Assembly: GCF_001911425.1 (NCBI RefSeq)
Contig: NZ_MPPL01000001.1
Coordinates: 1,795,781-1,859,780, forward strand
DNA: 64,000 nucleotides
Direction of reading: 5' to 3'
Source of the DNA: Mucilaginibacter polytrichastri
Lineage (GTDB): Bacteria > Bacteroidota > Bacteroidia > Sphingobacteriales > Sphingobacteriaceae
Shown here in pieces: positions 54,218 to 63,960 of this stretch (positions are counted from its first letter, which is position 1; every line of letters starts with the position of its first letter). Both the position numbers and the translations under genes were made by a program. The notes beneath the pieces are model-generated. The model was not told where the DNA came from and searched no databases. It saw only the letters and a program-made list of their open reading frames with translations.

Positions 54218-55093
54218 TTAGTATTGTTCTAATTCCCTTTTGTAAGTCTGTACCGATCTTACAATTGTACTTATTATTTCGTTTTGTCCTTCTTCAGAAT
54301 TTAAGTAAGCCTCGTCTTTGGGGTTATTGATATACCCAGTTTCTACCAGCACGGCAGGCATAGCGCTATGGCACAATATTAAAATGCTCTGCTCCCTAAC
54401 CCCTTCGCTTGGCCGCCCATCTGTTTCTTTAAATTCGTCGTTCAATATGTTTGCCAGACGAATACTGTTTTTCCTGTATTTATTTTTAAACGCATTAAGC
54501 AGTATCATCTGGGTGGGGTCGTTAAAATCCACCGTACTTCCACCATTAACATCTTTTTCCTCAATTAAGTTTTCCCTTATTGCAGCTGCTTCTTCATTAT
54601 CACCACCTTTTTCATTGCCTCCGCGGTGAAAACCGTATACCAGCAGCAAAACTCCCCGGCCCGATTGATCGGGAACGCGTGTTCTACGCCCCCTTACCGT
54701 TACGGTTCTATCAGATAAAGAATTACAATGCAAAGAAATAAAAAGATCGGCCTTTGCTTCATTGGCTATATCAGAACGTTTTTGCCATAAAATATCATCG
54801 TCGGTGGTGCGGGTCATCACAACTTTAACCTCCGGCACATCTTTTTGTAAAGCTTTCTGCAATTTAAAAGCCAATGCCAGCGTTACATTCTTTTCAACGG
54901 AATAATCGCCGGACGCCCCGGCTCTTTTTCCACCATGGCCGGCATCAACTACAATTGTTCTAACTTTATAACCATTGTAAACCGCGCTGTCTTTTTTAGC
55001 TGTATCTGGTAAAATATTAAATGAAAACAATGGAATTGAAAACAGTAATATACAAGTACCGTAAATGAATCTTTTGAATGCTTTATTTTTCAT
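54218..55093 (-). CDS. N-acetylmuramoyl-L-alanine amidase (Amidase_3)
   Basis: Cleaves the amide between muramic acid and the stem peptide in peptidoglycan. The 291 residues have a signal region (about 10-30) and a zinc-dependent Amidase_3 catalytic domain: VVDAGHGGKRAGASG (His ligand), EKNVTLALAFKL (Glu ligand), FISLHCNS (His ligand) and PAVLVETGYINNPKDEAYL with the catalytic Glu. There is no separate SPOR or LysM domain. It is divergent from the lptD-like gene with a 51-base gap that must hold both promoters. Confidence 0.92.
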   Translation of the reverse strand: MKNKAFKRFIYGTCILLFSIPLFSFNILPDTAKKDSAVYNGYKVRTIVVDAGHGGKRAGASGDYSVEKNVTLALAFKLQKALQKDVPEVKVVMTRTTDDDILWQKRSDIANEAKADLFISLHCNSLSDRTVTVRGRRTRVPDQSGRGVLLLVYGFHRGGNEKGGDNEEAAAIRENLIEEKDVNGGSTVDFNDPTQMILLNAFKNKYRKNSIRLANILNDEFKETDGRPSEGVREQSILILCHSAMPAVLVETGYINNPKDEAYLNSEEGQNEIISTIVRSVQTYKRELEQY

Positions 55094-55144
55094 TATTTTT
55101 GAACGCTGTTATCTGAACTGCAAAAATACTATTCGAAACTAAAA

Positions 55145-57886
55145 TTGAAATTCGCCAGTCTAATTTTTCTCTTATTAATTGTTATCGCGGCGAATGTATC
55201 ATTAGCTGCCCATAATAACGCTTTTAACAAGCATATATTGGCAATTGATACAATTATCCAACGTGATACATTGCCTAAAACCAAAGCAACTACAGGTAAA
55301 AAAGGCAAACCCGTTAAAGGGGCAAAACCCGTATCCGCAGCTAAAGATACATCTTCAAAATCAAAAGGTGGCCTCCAATCCATGGTAAAATGGAATGCAG
55401 AGGATTCTACCTACAGCGATAATGAAAAAAACATCATGTATTTGTATGGTAAAGCACGGGTTACCTATGAAGATTTTGAACTTGATGCTGATTATATCAG
55501 GGTTGATCAAAAAAACCACATGATATTTGCCCGCGGCCGCACCGACCCTAAAACCCATCGTTACGTGGGGCGGCCCATCACTAAACAAAAGAACGATAAG
55601 CCTGCCGCTGCCGACTCTATATATTACAACTACGAAACTAAGAAGGGAAAGATTTTTAATCCGGCTTCAGAGCAGGGTGGCAACTTTGTATCGGGCGGTT
55701 TGGCTAAGAAATTAAACGAAACAGAGGTTGCTTATCACAACGTATTATATAGTACCTGTGATTTACCCTACCCGGATACGCACTTTGGTATTGTAATAAC
55801 CAAGGGTATTGCAGAAAAAAACCAAATTATATCTGGCCCCGCATACCTGGAAATTGCGGGTGTACCACTGCCGCTTGCGCTTCCTTTCGGCTTTTTTCCG
55901 AAACCCAATTCTAGGGCGTCTGGTGTTATATTGCCTACTTTTGGCGAAGATCCTAAACGGGGTTTCTTTTTGCAAAACTTTGGATACTACATTGGCCTTA
56001 ACGATAATATAGATTTAACCAATACTGCCTCGGTTTATTCAAAAGGCTCTTACGAGATAGGTACCACGGCACGCTATATCAAAAGATACGAGTACACAGG
56101 TACCGCCAGGTTTGATTATAGCTCAAACAATTACGGTAACCCAGGCGATCCTTCGCAGAAAACATTTAACATTTTATGGTCGCACTCGCAAGATCCTAAT
56201 GCGCACCCCGGCTCTGTTTTTAGCGCATCGGTAAATGCGGGTTCAAGCAGTTATTACTCCAACTCAGGCGCACAGCAGAATTATAACTTACAGCAGATCA
56301 CCCAAAATAACCTGCACTCAAGTATTGCTTATTCTAAGGTTTGGGCAGGCACGCCGTTTAACTTTACCATTAATGCAGACCACAGCCAGGATTTGGCTAA
56401 AAAAACTGTTGACTTGTCTTTGCCGTCGTTTTCTTTTAACATGTCAAGTTTAAGCCCCTTTGATTCTAAAGACAGGGTAGGCGAGCAAAAGTGGTATCAG
56501 AAAATATCGGTAGCTTACAGTGCAACAGGTTCAAACAAAATTTCGGGTGTGCCAGAAAATGAACTCTTTCAGGCTAATACGTTGGCAAAACGTTTTCAAA
56601 GTGGTATTAAACAAAATATACCCATTAGCTTAAACTTAACCTTTTTAAAGTTCTTCCAGTTTAGCACAAACGTAAATTATACCGAATACTGGAACTTTCA
56701 AACCATTAAACAATCATATAACAGGGCCAGCATAACATCAAGCCCATTAGTGATTGATACTGTAGCAGGTTTTAAACGCGCAGGCGAATACAATCTGGGT
56801 GCGTCGCTATCTACCAAGTTATATGGTACTATGAACTTTAAAGGAAAATTAAAAGCAATCAGGCACGTAATGACTCCTTCGTTAAGTTTTAATTACCATC
56901 CAGATTTTGGCGATCCAAGCTATGGCTATTACAAAACCATTGTAACACAAAATGCAGTGCCATATCCTTATGCAGCAACTACTTACTCTATTTTTAATGG
57001 TACAGCAGTAGGAGGGCCAAGTGCGGGTAAACAGGCCGGGGTAGGCTTTAGCTTAGATAATACTATTGAAGCCAAAGTACGGGCTAAAAGTACCGATACC
57101 TCGCAAACCGACCGGAAAATACAAATACTGCAAGGTTTAACATTTTCTACTTTTTATAATTTCGCGGCAGATTCATTTAAACTGTCGCCAATTGCGTTTA
57201 GCGGGCACACGGCAATCTTTAATCAAAAATTAAACATCAGCTTTGGTGGTGTATTTAATCCATATGAGGTTAATATCCGCGATTCTATTTCTGGTAACCA
57301 GGTTAAAAAGTACTCACAACTTATAGACCGTTATACCTGGCAGGATGGGCATTTGCCGCGGCTTACATCATTTTATGCTTCTACTGATATCAGCTTAAAC
57401 TCCAATGCCAAAACAGGTAACCGGCTTGCACCTAACCTGCAAAATACCGTGAATAACAATGTACAGCAGGGGCTTACGCCCGAACAGGCAGAACGCCTGG
57501 CATTGGTAAGCCAGGATCAGAGTGCGTTTGTTGATTTTAATGTACCCTGGAATATTAACCTGAGTTATAGTTTTAATTATGCTAACAATGTAACTTCAAC
57601 AACAGTAACCAATACCATACAGGCGAGGGGCGATGTAAACATTACCCCAAAATGGAAAATTACCTATTATTCTGATTTGGATATCAGGAAACAAAAGGTA
57701 AGTACCTGCCAATTGGGTATTTACCGCGATTTGCATTGCTGGGATCTGGCCATGCAATGGATTCCGTTTGGATATTTGAAAATGTATAGCGTGATGTTAC
57801 GCGTTAAAGCATCTATTTTGCAGGATCTGAAACTGAGTAAAAGAAGCGACTTTACGAACAATCAATATTATAATCCTTATTATTAA
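55145..57886 (+). CDS. LptD-like outer-membrane LPS assembly protein, TTG start
   Basis: A 913-residue beta-barrel protein. The start is TTG at 55145, giving the signal peptide MKFASLIFLLLIVIAANVSLA; no ATG is suitably placed. A Lys/Ala/Pro-rich linker (about 45-70) is followed by an OstA-like beta-jellyroll (about 90-190, with YGKARVTYEDFELDADYIRVDQ). The barrel then follows, beginning near SGPAYLEIAGVPLPLALPFGFFPK and ending in aromatic strands. The Cys pairing of E. coli LptD is not evident. It inserts LPS or a related lipid into the outer leaflet. cinA follows at three bases. Confidence 0.87.
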   Translation: MKFASLIFLLLIVIAANVSLAAHNNAFNKHILAIDTIIQRDTLPKTKATTGKKGKPVKGAKPVSAAKDTSSKSKGGLQSMVKWNAEDSTYSDNEKNIMYLYGKARVTYEDFELDADYIRVDQKNHMIFARGRTDPKTHRYVGRPITKQKNDKPAAADSIYYNYETKKGKIFNPASEQGGNFVSGGLAKKLNETEVAYHNVLYSTCDLPYPDTHFGIVITKGIAEKNQIISGPAYLEIAGVPLPLALPFGFFPKPNSRASGVILPTFGEDPKRGFFLQNFGYYIGLNDNIDLTNTASVYSKGSYEIGTTARYIKRYEYTGTARFDYSSNNYGNPGDPSQKTFNILWSHSQDPNAHPGSVFSASVNAGSSSYYSNSGAQQNYNLQQITQNNLHSSIAYSKVWAGTPFNFTINADHSQDLAKKTVDLSLPSFSFNMSSLSPFDSKDRVGEQKWYQKISVAYSATGSNKISGVPENELFQANTLAKRFQSGIKQNIPISLNLTFLKFFQFSTNVNYTEYWNFQTIKQSYNRASITSSPLVIDTVAGFKRAGEYNLGASLSTKLYGTMNFKGKLKAIRHVMTPSLSFNYHPDFGDPSYGYYKTIVTQNAVPYPYAATTYSIFNGTAVGGPSAGKQAGVGFSLDNTIEAKVRAKSTDTSQTDRKIQILQGLTFSTFYNFAADSFKLSPIAFSGHTAIFNQKLNISFGGVFNPYEVNIRDSISGNQVKKYSQLIDRYTWQDGHLPRLTSFYASTDISLNSNAKTGNRLAPNLQNTVNNNVQQGLTPEQAERLALVSQDQSAFVDFNVPWNINLSYSFNYANNVTSTTVTNTIQARGDVNITPKWKITYYSDLDIRKQKVSTCQLGIYRDLHCWDLAMQWIPFGYLKMYSVMLRVKASILQDLKLSKRSDFTNNQYYNPYY

Positions 57887-57889
57887 AAT

Positions 57890-59134
57890 ATGCTTGCCGA
57901 AATTATTACCATAGGCGATGAAATACTGATCGGGCAGATCGTAGATACCAATTCGGCCTGGATGGCTACGCATTTAAATGGCGTAGGTGTACGGGTTAAA
58001 CAAATATCATCGGTATCAGATGATAAGCAGCATATTTTAAATGCGCTGGCCGAAGCGCATAAACGTGCCGATGTTATTTTAATAACCGGTGGCTTGGGTC
58101 CCACTAAGGATGACATTACCAAAAAAACACTTGCTGAATATTTTGGCGTAGGTTTTAGGAGTGACGAGACAGCCCTGGAAAATGTAAAGCAGATTTTTGC
58201 CAAATACAACCGCCCGTTGTTGGATGTAAATATCCAGCAGGCCGAAGTGCCAGAAAACTGTGAAGTGATTTATAACGGTAATGGTACTGCACCCGGTATG
58301 TGGTTTGATTATGATGGCAAGATCTATATTTCGATGCCGGGAGTGCCGTTTGAGATGCAATACATGATGCAGGAAACTGTGATCCCAAAACTGGAGCAAA
58401 AGTTTCAACTTCCAAAAGTAATTCACAGAACTATTTTAACAGTAGGTGAGGGCGAATCTTTTTTGGCCGAAAGAATAGCCGATATAGAAAATAGTTTACC
58501 GCCTACCATCAAGCTGGCCTATCTGCCTAAATTGGGCCAGGTGCGCTTAAGATTAAGCGGTTATGAAGACAAAACAGGCGATCTGCAAAAACAGATAGAC
58601 TATTATACCGCCTTGCTGGTTGAGCGAGCAGGCAAGATTGTAGTAGCCCAGGAAGACATCCCGTTAGAGCAGGCTATACTAAACAAAATGGCCGCCCGTA
58701 ACTTAACCTTGTCTGTTGCCGAAAGTTGTACAGGCGGTTATATATCGCACTTGTTTACCCAGCATGCAGGCTCATCGCAAGTGTTTTTTGGCGGGGCTGT
58801 TTCCTATTCGTACGAATTAAAGGAAAGTATTTTGGGTGTGAAAAATGAAACCCTCTGGCAGTATGGTGCCGTAAGCGAACCTACTGTTACCGAGATGGTT
58901 TTTGGTGCGCTGCTCAACTTTAAATCAGACTATGCTATTGCGGTAACCGGTATTGCCGGCCCGGGTGGGGGCATGCCCGATAAACCTGTAGGTACTGTAT
59001 GGATAGGGGTAGCCGGAGGGGGCAAAAGCCTCATTAAAAAATTTACTTTCGGTAGTAAAAGGATACAAAATATAGAACGTACGGCTATAACAGCTTTGGG
59101 TATGTTAAATACTTTATTAACAGAAGTTGATTAA
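57890..59134 (+). CDS. cinA: CinA family nicotinamide mononucleotide deamidase-related protein
   Basis: A 414-residue two-domain protein. The N-terminal MoCF/CinA-type domain (about 1-175) shows ITIGDEILIGQIVDTNSAW and the TGGLGPTKDD motif, and the C-terminal domain (about 255-410) shows SVAESCTGGYISHLFTQHAGSS and TGIAGPGGG. Family members hydrolyse ADP-ribose and/or deamidate NMN, serving pyridine-nucleotide salvage, and the gene is competence-linked in streptococci. The start is three bases after the lptD-like stop, so translation is likely coupled. Confidence 0.92.
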   Translation: MLAEIITIGDEILIGQIVDTNSAWMATHLNGVGVRVKQISSVSDDKQHILNALAEAHKRADVILITGGLGPTKDDITKKTLAEYFGVGFRSDETALENVKQIFAKYNRPLLDVNIQQAEVPENCEVIYNGNGTAPGMWFDYDGKIYISMPGVPFEMQYMMQETVIPKLEQKFQLPKVIHRTILTVGEGESFLAERIADIENSLPPTIKLAYLPKLGQVRLRLSGYEDKTGDLQKQIDYYTALLVERAGKIVVAQEDIPLEQAILNKMAARNLTLSVAESCTGGYISHLFTQHAGSSQVFFGGAVSYSYELKESILGVKNETLWQYGAVSEPTVTEMVFGALLNFKSDYAIAVTGIAGPGGGMPDKPVGTVWIGVAGGGKSLIKKFTFGSKRIQNIERTAITALGMLNTLLTEVD

Positions 59135-59183
59135 ACACGCCGAAATAGCTTAAATTTGACAGATTAATAATAGGAAATTATCT

Positions 59184-60833
59184 ATGTCGAATTATCAGTT
59201 GTTGCTGCCAAAAATGGGCGAAAGCGTAGCGGAAGCAACCATTATAAAATGGTTAAAAAACCCTGGTGATTATATTGAGGCTGATGAAGCTATTTTAGAG
59301 ATCGCTACCGACAAGGTTGACTCTGAAGTGCCATCGCCCGTAGCCGGTAAATTAACCGAACAACTTTTTAAGGTTGATGATGTGGTACAAGTTGGTGCTG
59401 TAATAGCACTGATTGAAGTTGAAGAAAAGGCTGCTGTAAGCACGCCCTCTACGGGTGATGTACCACCTAAAACCGCACCTGCATTACAAGCTACGCCTGC
59501 ACAAACACAAAATATCCCTGGCCTAAGTCAGCTGGAAAATAGGGAAACGGTAGTTCAGCAGCAGCCGTTGCAAGCAGGCGGCAGCCAGTCAGACCGTTTT
59601 TATTCGCCTTTGGTAAAAAGTATAGCCGCACAGGAAGGTGTGAGCTTAGCAATATTAGATACCATAAAAGGTACCGGTGCCGAAGGCCGCCTTACCAAAG
59701 AAGATCTTTTAAACTATCTGCAAAACAATACTGGCAAGTTACAGCAGTCACAAGCTGCTGCAGCGTCATCACAACCTGTGCCGCAGCCACAAACGCAAGC
59801 ATCACAGCAACAGGCTGTACAACCGCAGCAAACAGCGCCAAACCAGCAAGTGCCGCCGTTGCAGCAACAGCCTTATGGTATGCCTTTGCAGCAACCACAG
59901 CCGGTTTATCAGCAAGCTTATATGCAGCCTACGGTATACCAACAAGCGCCTTACGTGGTTTATCAGCCTATTTATGCGCCACCGGGATACCCACAGCAGC
60001 CACCACTTTACTATGCCATGCCGCCCGGTTATCCGCAACCACTATATCCGCAACAGCCAGAACCACAGCAACCGCAAGCCCAGCCTGTTGCAAAGCCATC
60101 TGGTAATGGAATATCTATAGGGGCTGATGACGAGATCATTGAAATGGATCGTATGCGTCGCCTTATTGCAGACCATATGGTAAACAGCGTGCAAATTGCA
60201 CCACATGTAACCTCGTTTATTGAGGTTGATGTAACCAATATGGTGCAATGGCGCGAAAAGGCTAAAAAGCAATTCGAAACCAAGTATGGCCAGAAGCTTA
60301 CTTTTACACCCATATTTATTGAAGCCGTTGCCAGTGCTATTAAGGCGATGCCGATGATCAATGTATCGGTTAGCGGTACACAGATCATTAAGCGTAAAAA
60401 TATCAACATTGGTATGGCAACTGCCTTGCCAACGGGTAACCTCATTGTGCCGGTAATACGTAATGCCGATGAGAAGAACCTTGTTACTTTAGCACAATCT
60501 GTTAATGACCTGGCCGACCGCGCCCGCAAAAATAAATTACAGCCCGACGAAATAAAAGATGGAACATTTACCATAACCAACGTAGGTACGTTTGGTAATG
60601 TAATGGGTACACCCATCATCAACCAGCCGCAGGTAGCTATTATGGCGCTTGGTGCCATTAAGAAAAAACCGGCTGTAATAGAAACTCCCAACGGCGATAT
60701 GATCGCCATCAGGCACATGATGTTCCTGTCGTTATCATATGATCACCGGGTGGTTGATGGCTCTCTGGGTGGTTCTTTTATCAAAAAGGTAACCGATTAC
60801 CTGGAAAGCTGGGATAGTAACAGGGAAGTATAG
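59184..60833 (+). CDS. 2-oxo acid dehydrogenase E2 (dihydrolipoyl acyltransferase) with a Gln/Pro/Tyr-rich linker
   Basis: Core acyltransferase of a branched-chain-type or related 2-oxoacid dehydrogenase complex. The 549 residues have an N-terminal lipoyl domain with lipoyl Lys44 (ATDKVDS), a peripheral subunit-binding domain at about 139-180, and a catalytic domain from about 310 whose active-site motif is HRVVDG (His521, Asp525). Between the last two lies a 127-residue low-complexity linker (182-308) rich in Gln, Pro and Tyr, unlike the usual short Ala/Pro linkers. E1 and E3 genes are not adjacent, so the exact complex (2-oxoglutarate, branched-chain or other) is unresolved. Confidence 0.9.
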   Translation: MSNYQLLLPKMGESVAEATIIKWLKNPGDYIEADEAILEIATDKVDSEVPSPVAGKLTEQLFKVDDVVQVGAVIALIEVEEKAAVSTPSTGDVPPKTAPALQATPAQTQNIPGLSQLENRETVVQQQPLQAGGSQSDRFYSPLVKSIAAQEGVSLAILDTIKGTGAEGRLTKEDLLNYLQNNTGKLQQSQAAAASSQPVPQPQTQASQQQAVQPQQTAPNQQVPPLQQQPYGMPLQQPQPVYQQAYMQPTVYQQAPYVVYQPIYAPPGYPQQPPLYYAMPPGYPQPLYPQQPEPQQPQAQPVAKPSGNGISIGADDEIIEMDRMRRLIADHMVNSVQIAPHVTSFIEVDVTNMVQWREKAKKQFETKYGQKLTFTPIFIEAVASAIKAMPMINVSVSGTQIIKRKNINIGMATALPTGNLIVPVIRNADEKNLVTLAQSVNDLADRARKNKLQPDEIKDGTFTITNVGTFGNVMGTPIINQPQVAIMALGAIKKKPAVIETPNGDMIAIRHMMFLSLSYDHRVVDGSLGGSFIKKVTDYLESWDSNREV

Positions 60834-60839
60834 ATGAAT

Positions 60840-60876
60840 GAATTCGGATTTCGAATGTTCAATTTCGGATTTTAAA
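60840..60876. repeat. GAATTCGGATTTCGA repeat fragment
   Basis: GAATTCGGATTTCGA here is identical to the edge of the repeat at 14230, again directly after a stop codon. It continues as ATGTTCAATTTCGGATTTTA, with internal partial symmetry. Confidence 0.55.
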
Positions 60877-60884
60877 TATATCGT

Positions 60885-60909
60885 AGAGACACACTTTGTG
60901 TCTCTTTTT
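60885..60909 (+). terminator. Intrinsic terminator after the E2 gene
   Basis: AGAGACACA and TGTGTCTCT form a perfect 9-bp stem with a 3-base loop, followed by T residues. Confidence 0.85.
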
Positions 60910-60961
60910 GTTTGTACTCCATGTATACGGGTATATCAAGCAATTTTAAGGGGGAGAAAAC

Positions 60962-61747
60962 TTATTTTCCCGCCTTTATTCCTGACACAAAGCTATCCGT
61001 TCGTCCAAAAGCATAGCCCTTTCCCTGACCCCAGGCTATAAAATCAGTTAATCTTGCCACAAAGCTATCTCCTGTATTTTTAACTACATATCCAGGGAAA
61101 CCGTATTGCTCGGGCTTGTCAAGATCTGTAAATTCCCAGGGGTGAAAGTAGAGGTTAAGGTAACCATCTTTACGATGGGTGGCGGCGCTTAACCACTTAA
61201 TTATACCCATTGGCAGGTTATGAAAGCTCAGCCAAAATAAAGGGAACCGTATAAGCGGAGAAACAGATGAAGGCAACTGTAGCACGTTTTCGAAATAAAA
61301 CCACTTACGGGGTTTGCTGAAGTTATTATACCTGCCTGGTAACCAGGTGGGGTTAATAGACGAGTTGTATATATATCCTGCTTTTTCAATCTCTTTTTCA
61401 TCAACCGGCATCATGCGGGCCATGCGGTAGCCAATTACCGGCTTGCCGGTAAGTTCCTCCAGCTTTAATTTAGATTGCAGCAGGTGCTCGGGTTTAAAAT
61501 CAGAGTGATAATAGCCGTGCGATGCTACTTCGTGTCCTTGTGCTATGATCTCAGCAATTACTTCGGGTTTGTTTTGGGCATAATTAGCTGTACAGTAAAA
61601 GGTAGCTTTTATGCCGGCCTGTTTTAAAATATCCAGTATTTTATAGGTTCCTTCGGTAGATACAGCCAGTTGCTCGGGGAAAGATATTTCCTTATGGTAC
61701 TCAAATGGCATATCGAATTCTTCGATATCAAAGCTTAACAAGATCAT
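60962..61747 (-). CDS. Polysaccharide deacetylase family protein
   Basis: A 261-residue carbohydrate esterase family 4 (NodB-like) protein. SFDIEEFDMP carries the metal-binding Asp motif, HGYYHSDF the His pair, and the FHPWEF segment near the end is typical of the DUF3473-bearing group. No signal peptide is present, so it acts in the cytoplasm or on a membrane-linked substrate. The last bases of the GT2 gene upstream overlap its start by 20 bases, so the two are cotranscribed. N-deacetylation of a glycan intermediate is the likely job. Confidence 0.87.
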   Translation of the reverse strand: MILLSFDIEEFDMPFEYHKEISFPEQLAVSTEGTYKILDILKQAGIKATFYCTANYAQNKPEVIAEIIAQGHEVASHGYYHSDFKPEHLLQSKLKLEELTGKPVIGYRMARMMPVDEKEIEKAGYIYNSSINPTWLPGRYNNFSKPRKWFYFENVLQLPSSVSPLIRFPLFWLSFHNLPMGIIKWLSAATHRKDGYLNLYFHPWEFTDLDKPEQYGFPGYVVKNTGDSFVARLTDFIAWGQGKGYAFGRTDSFVSGIKAGK

Positions 61748-62684
61748 TATTTACGCGTTGCAAATTTGTAGAACGGATGATATAATTTGGCCTTTGTTTA
61801 GATTGCATAAACAATTTGCCCAGGTACATGCCAATAATACCCAGCACCATGAGCTGCACACCACCAAAAAAAACAATGGTAGCCAGTATAGACGACCAGC
61901 CCGAAACAACATGGCCGGTAAAGTAGCTGATTAAGATATAAGGTATATACAATACAGCCAGTAACGAAAAGAACAAACCAATGCCTGTGGCAATGTAAAG
62001 CGGCCTTACACTAAAAGCTGTAATGCCCTGTACCGCAAATTTTACCATCTTTTTTACGGTGTATTTGCTTTTGCCGGAGAAGCGGGCCTCTGCCTGGTAA
62101 TAAATAGCGTACTGTTTAAAGCCCAGCCATTTTACCAGTCCGCGCATAAACAGGCCGTTTTCATTGAGGGTACTTAATACATTAGCTACCCGGCGGTCAA
62201 TCAGCCTGAAATCTGCAGTACCCTTTTCAAGTTTGGTGTCAGACAGGGAGTTGATCATTTTATAGAACAGGTCGGATGATTTGTTTTTGAAGATCGTAGC
62301 CTCATCCTGGTACTCACGGCAGGTGTAAACCACGTCATAGTCTTCTTCCCATTTCTCTATAAACTGCGGGATCATTTCGGGCGGGTGCTGCATATCGCCA
62401 TCCATACTGATAATGCAATCGCCATCGGCATAATCATATCCGGCTTTTAGTGCATTTTGGTGGCCAAAGTTGCGAGAGAGTTCTAAGTAATAAAGGTTAT
62501 CATCTAAATCGCCAATGCTTCTCAGCTTCTCAATGGTACCGTCAGAACTGCCATCGTCAACAAAAATAACTTCGTAGGTATAGGGCAGTGTTTTAAGTAC
62601 GGCTATTAACCTTGTGGCCAGCAAATCGATATTACCAACCTCGTTATAAGACGGAATTACAACCGAAATTTTCTTCTTTATCAT
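61728..62684 (-). CDS. Glycosyltransferase family 2, ArnC/DPM1-like
   Basis: A 318-residue inner-membrane enzyme. The GT-A catalytic part (about 1-220) shows VVIPSYNEVGNI, FVDDGSSDGT and the MDGDMQHPPEMIPQFIEKW motif characteristic of polyprenyl-phosphate glycosyltransferases. Two transmembrane helices lie at about 230-310. It resembles the enzyme at 39289-40254. Both neighbours overlap it (GT87 by 4 bases, deacetylase by 20), so the three form one tightly coupled unit that probably makes or modifies a lipid-linked sugar. Confidence 0.92.
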   Translation of the reverse strand: MIKKKISVVIPSYNEVGNIDLLATRLIAVLKTLPYTYEVIFVDDGSSDGTIEKLRSIGDLDDNLYYLELSRNFGHQNALKAGYDYADGDCIISMDGDMQHPPEMIPQFIEKWEEDYDVVYTCREYQDEATIFKNKSSDLFYKMINSLSDTKLEKGTADFRLIDRRVANVLSTLNENGLFMRGLVKWLGFKQYAIYYQAEARFSGKSKYTVKKMVKFAVQGITAFSVRPLYIATGIGLFFSLLAVLYIPYILISYFTGHVVSGWSSILATIVFFGGVQLMVLGIIGMYLGKLFMQSKQRPNYIIRSTNLQRVNNDLVKL

Positions 62685-63853
62685 GTTAAAACTACCTTTT
62701 CAGCGCTCTTGTGGCTAAAACTTCTTGTTAAAATTTCGTAACTAATTTTCAACCAAATTACAAAGCAAGGTAGTGCTTTAAATGCATAAGGTTTGATATA
62801 ATGCTTGTTGATATACTTAGGAAATAGGTCTGAAGGCGACAAACTGGTAATAAGCAAGGCAAATACCAGCAATAATATTTCGAACCCGGTAACAGGCCTG
62901 TCGAGGTTCATAAACCAAATCGCCACGCCTGTAAAAGCAATAATATAAGTAGGTGACTCGGAGCCTGTGCTAAATATAACGGTAAAAATAAGTGTAGAAG
63001 ACAGCAGCAGATACCTGAACTGCAGGTTATTAAACCACTTGATGCGAATATATGCGGTCGCAAATAACAGTAATCCCGGGAGGATAACCAGGGTATTAGA
63101 CAGGTTAGGATAACTGAATACGCGCCTGATCATCCCCATCACAGAAATGTCCTGCATGGTAGAGATTGTATTCTCTGCGTTTTTATGCGACAAGCTATTG
63201 TACCAGTCTAAATAGGATTGGTTTACAAAATGTGATGAAGAGACTAGCATAGGCAATACATACAATACAGCAGACCATAGCACAAAGCTCCAGATAAACT
63301 TTACCTTGTCTTTCGAGAAAAAGAAAAAAGCCAACCCTACAATGCCGTACAGCTTAATGAGTGTGCCAGCAACAATCAGTAGCGTGGCCCAGAAATCCTG
63401 CTTACGGTTAATAAATACAAAGCTAAGAATAATAATAGCTGCCATACAGGGGTTAAACTGCACATTAAAGGAAGCAGTCATGAGTTCGTGGGCGCATATT
63501 AATAATACGGCAAGTTGTTGATTTAGGGTAAAAGGCAGTTGACGTATAGCTATGTACAATACAAGCGCATTAAACATTACCCATAAAACAGCCCCGGCGC
63601 CATCTGGCAAATAAGTAAAAGGAGCTATAATTAAACCAAACAACGGCCCGTAGTGGTTGGAATCCATATAGAATTCGGGCTGTAGGTTATATAAATTATG
63701 CTGACCTATTAAATTAATAAAAGTATACTTATATATAAGATAGTTGTTGATATGGTGATGTGCTGCTTGCTTAATAACAGCGGCCAGGCTTAGCCCAAAC
63801 CATATAACAGTAACAAAATATTTATTTAACAGCAGTTTGCCCAGTTTTGACAT
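62681..63853 (-). CDS. GT87/DUF2029-type integral membrane glycosyltransferase
   Basis: A 390-residue protein with about ten hydrophobic helices and little extramembrane sequence, matching the mannosyltransferase-like GT-C group (PF09594). The N-terminal periplasmic loop between helices 1 and 2 contains the acidic segment typical of GT-C catalysts (around YMDSNHYGPLFGLIIAPFTYLPDG). It would use a polyprenyl-phosphate sugar made by a GT2 enzyme such as the adjacent gene, whose start overlaps this gene's stop by 4 bases. First gene of the leftward trio. Confidence 0.83.
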   Translation of the reverse strand: MSKLGKLLLNKYFVTVIWFGLSLAAVIKQAAHHHINNYLIYKYTFINLIGQHNLYNLQPEFYMDSNHYGPLFGLIIAPFTYLPDGAGAVLWVMFNALVLYIAIRQLPFTLNQQLAVLLICAHELMTASFNVQFNPCMAAIIILSFVFINRKQDFWATLLIVAGTLIKLYGIVGLAFFFFSKDKVKFIWSFVLWSAVLYVLPMLVSSSHFVNQSYLDWYNSLSHKNAENTISTMQDISVMGMIRRVFSYPNLSNTLVILPGLLLFATAYIRIKWFNNLQFRYLLLSSTLIFTVIFSTGSESPTYIIAFTGVAIWFMNLDRPVTGFEILLLVFALLITSLSPSDLFPKYINKHYIKPYAFKALPCFVIWLKISYEILTRSFSHKSAEKVVLT

Positions 63854-63925
63854 TAATTATAATTGTCGGCTTATTTGTTACAAATATAATTATTAGGCAG
63901 GCATTATATTAAGTTGGGGCGTAAA

Positions 63926-63960
63926 AAAGAAAAGGTCCCGCAAATGCGGAACCTTTCTTT
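63926..63960. terminator. Intrinsic terminator, probably for a leftward gene beyond the right edge
   Basis: AAAGGTcCCGC and GCGGaACCTTT arms (one mismatch) with an AAAT loop and T/A runs on both sides. The minus-strand genes at left start at 63853, so on that strand it would end a transcript arriving from the right. Confidence 0.75.
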
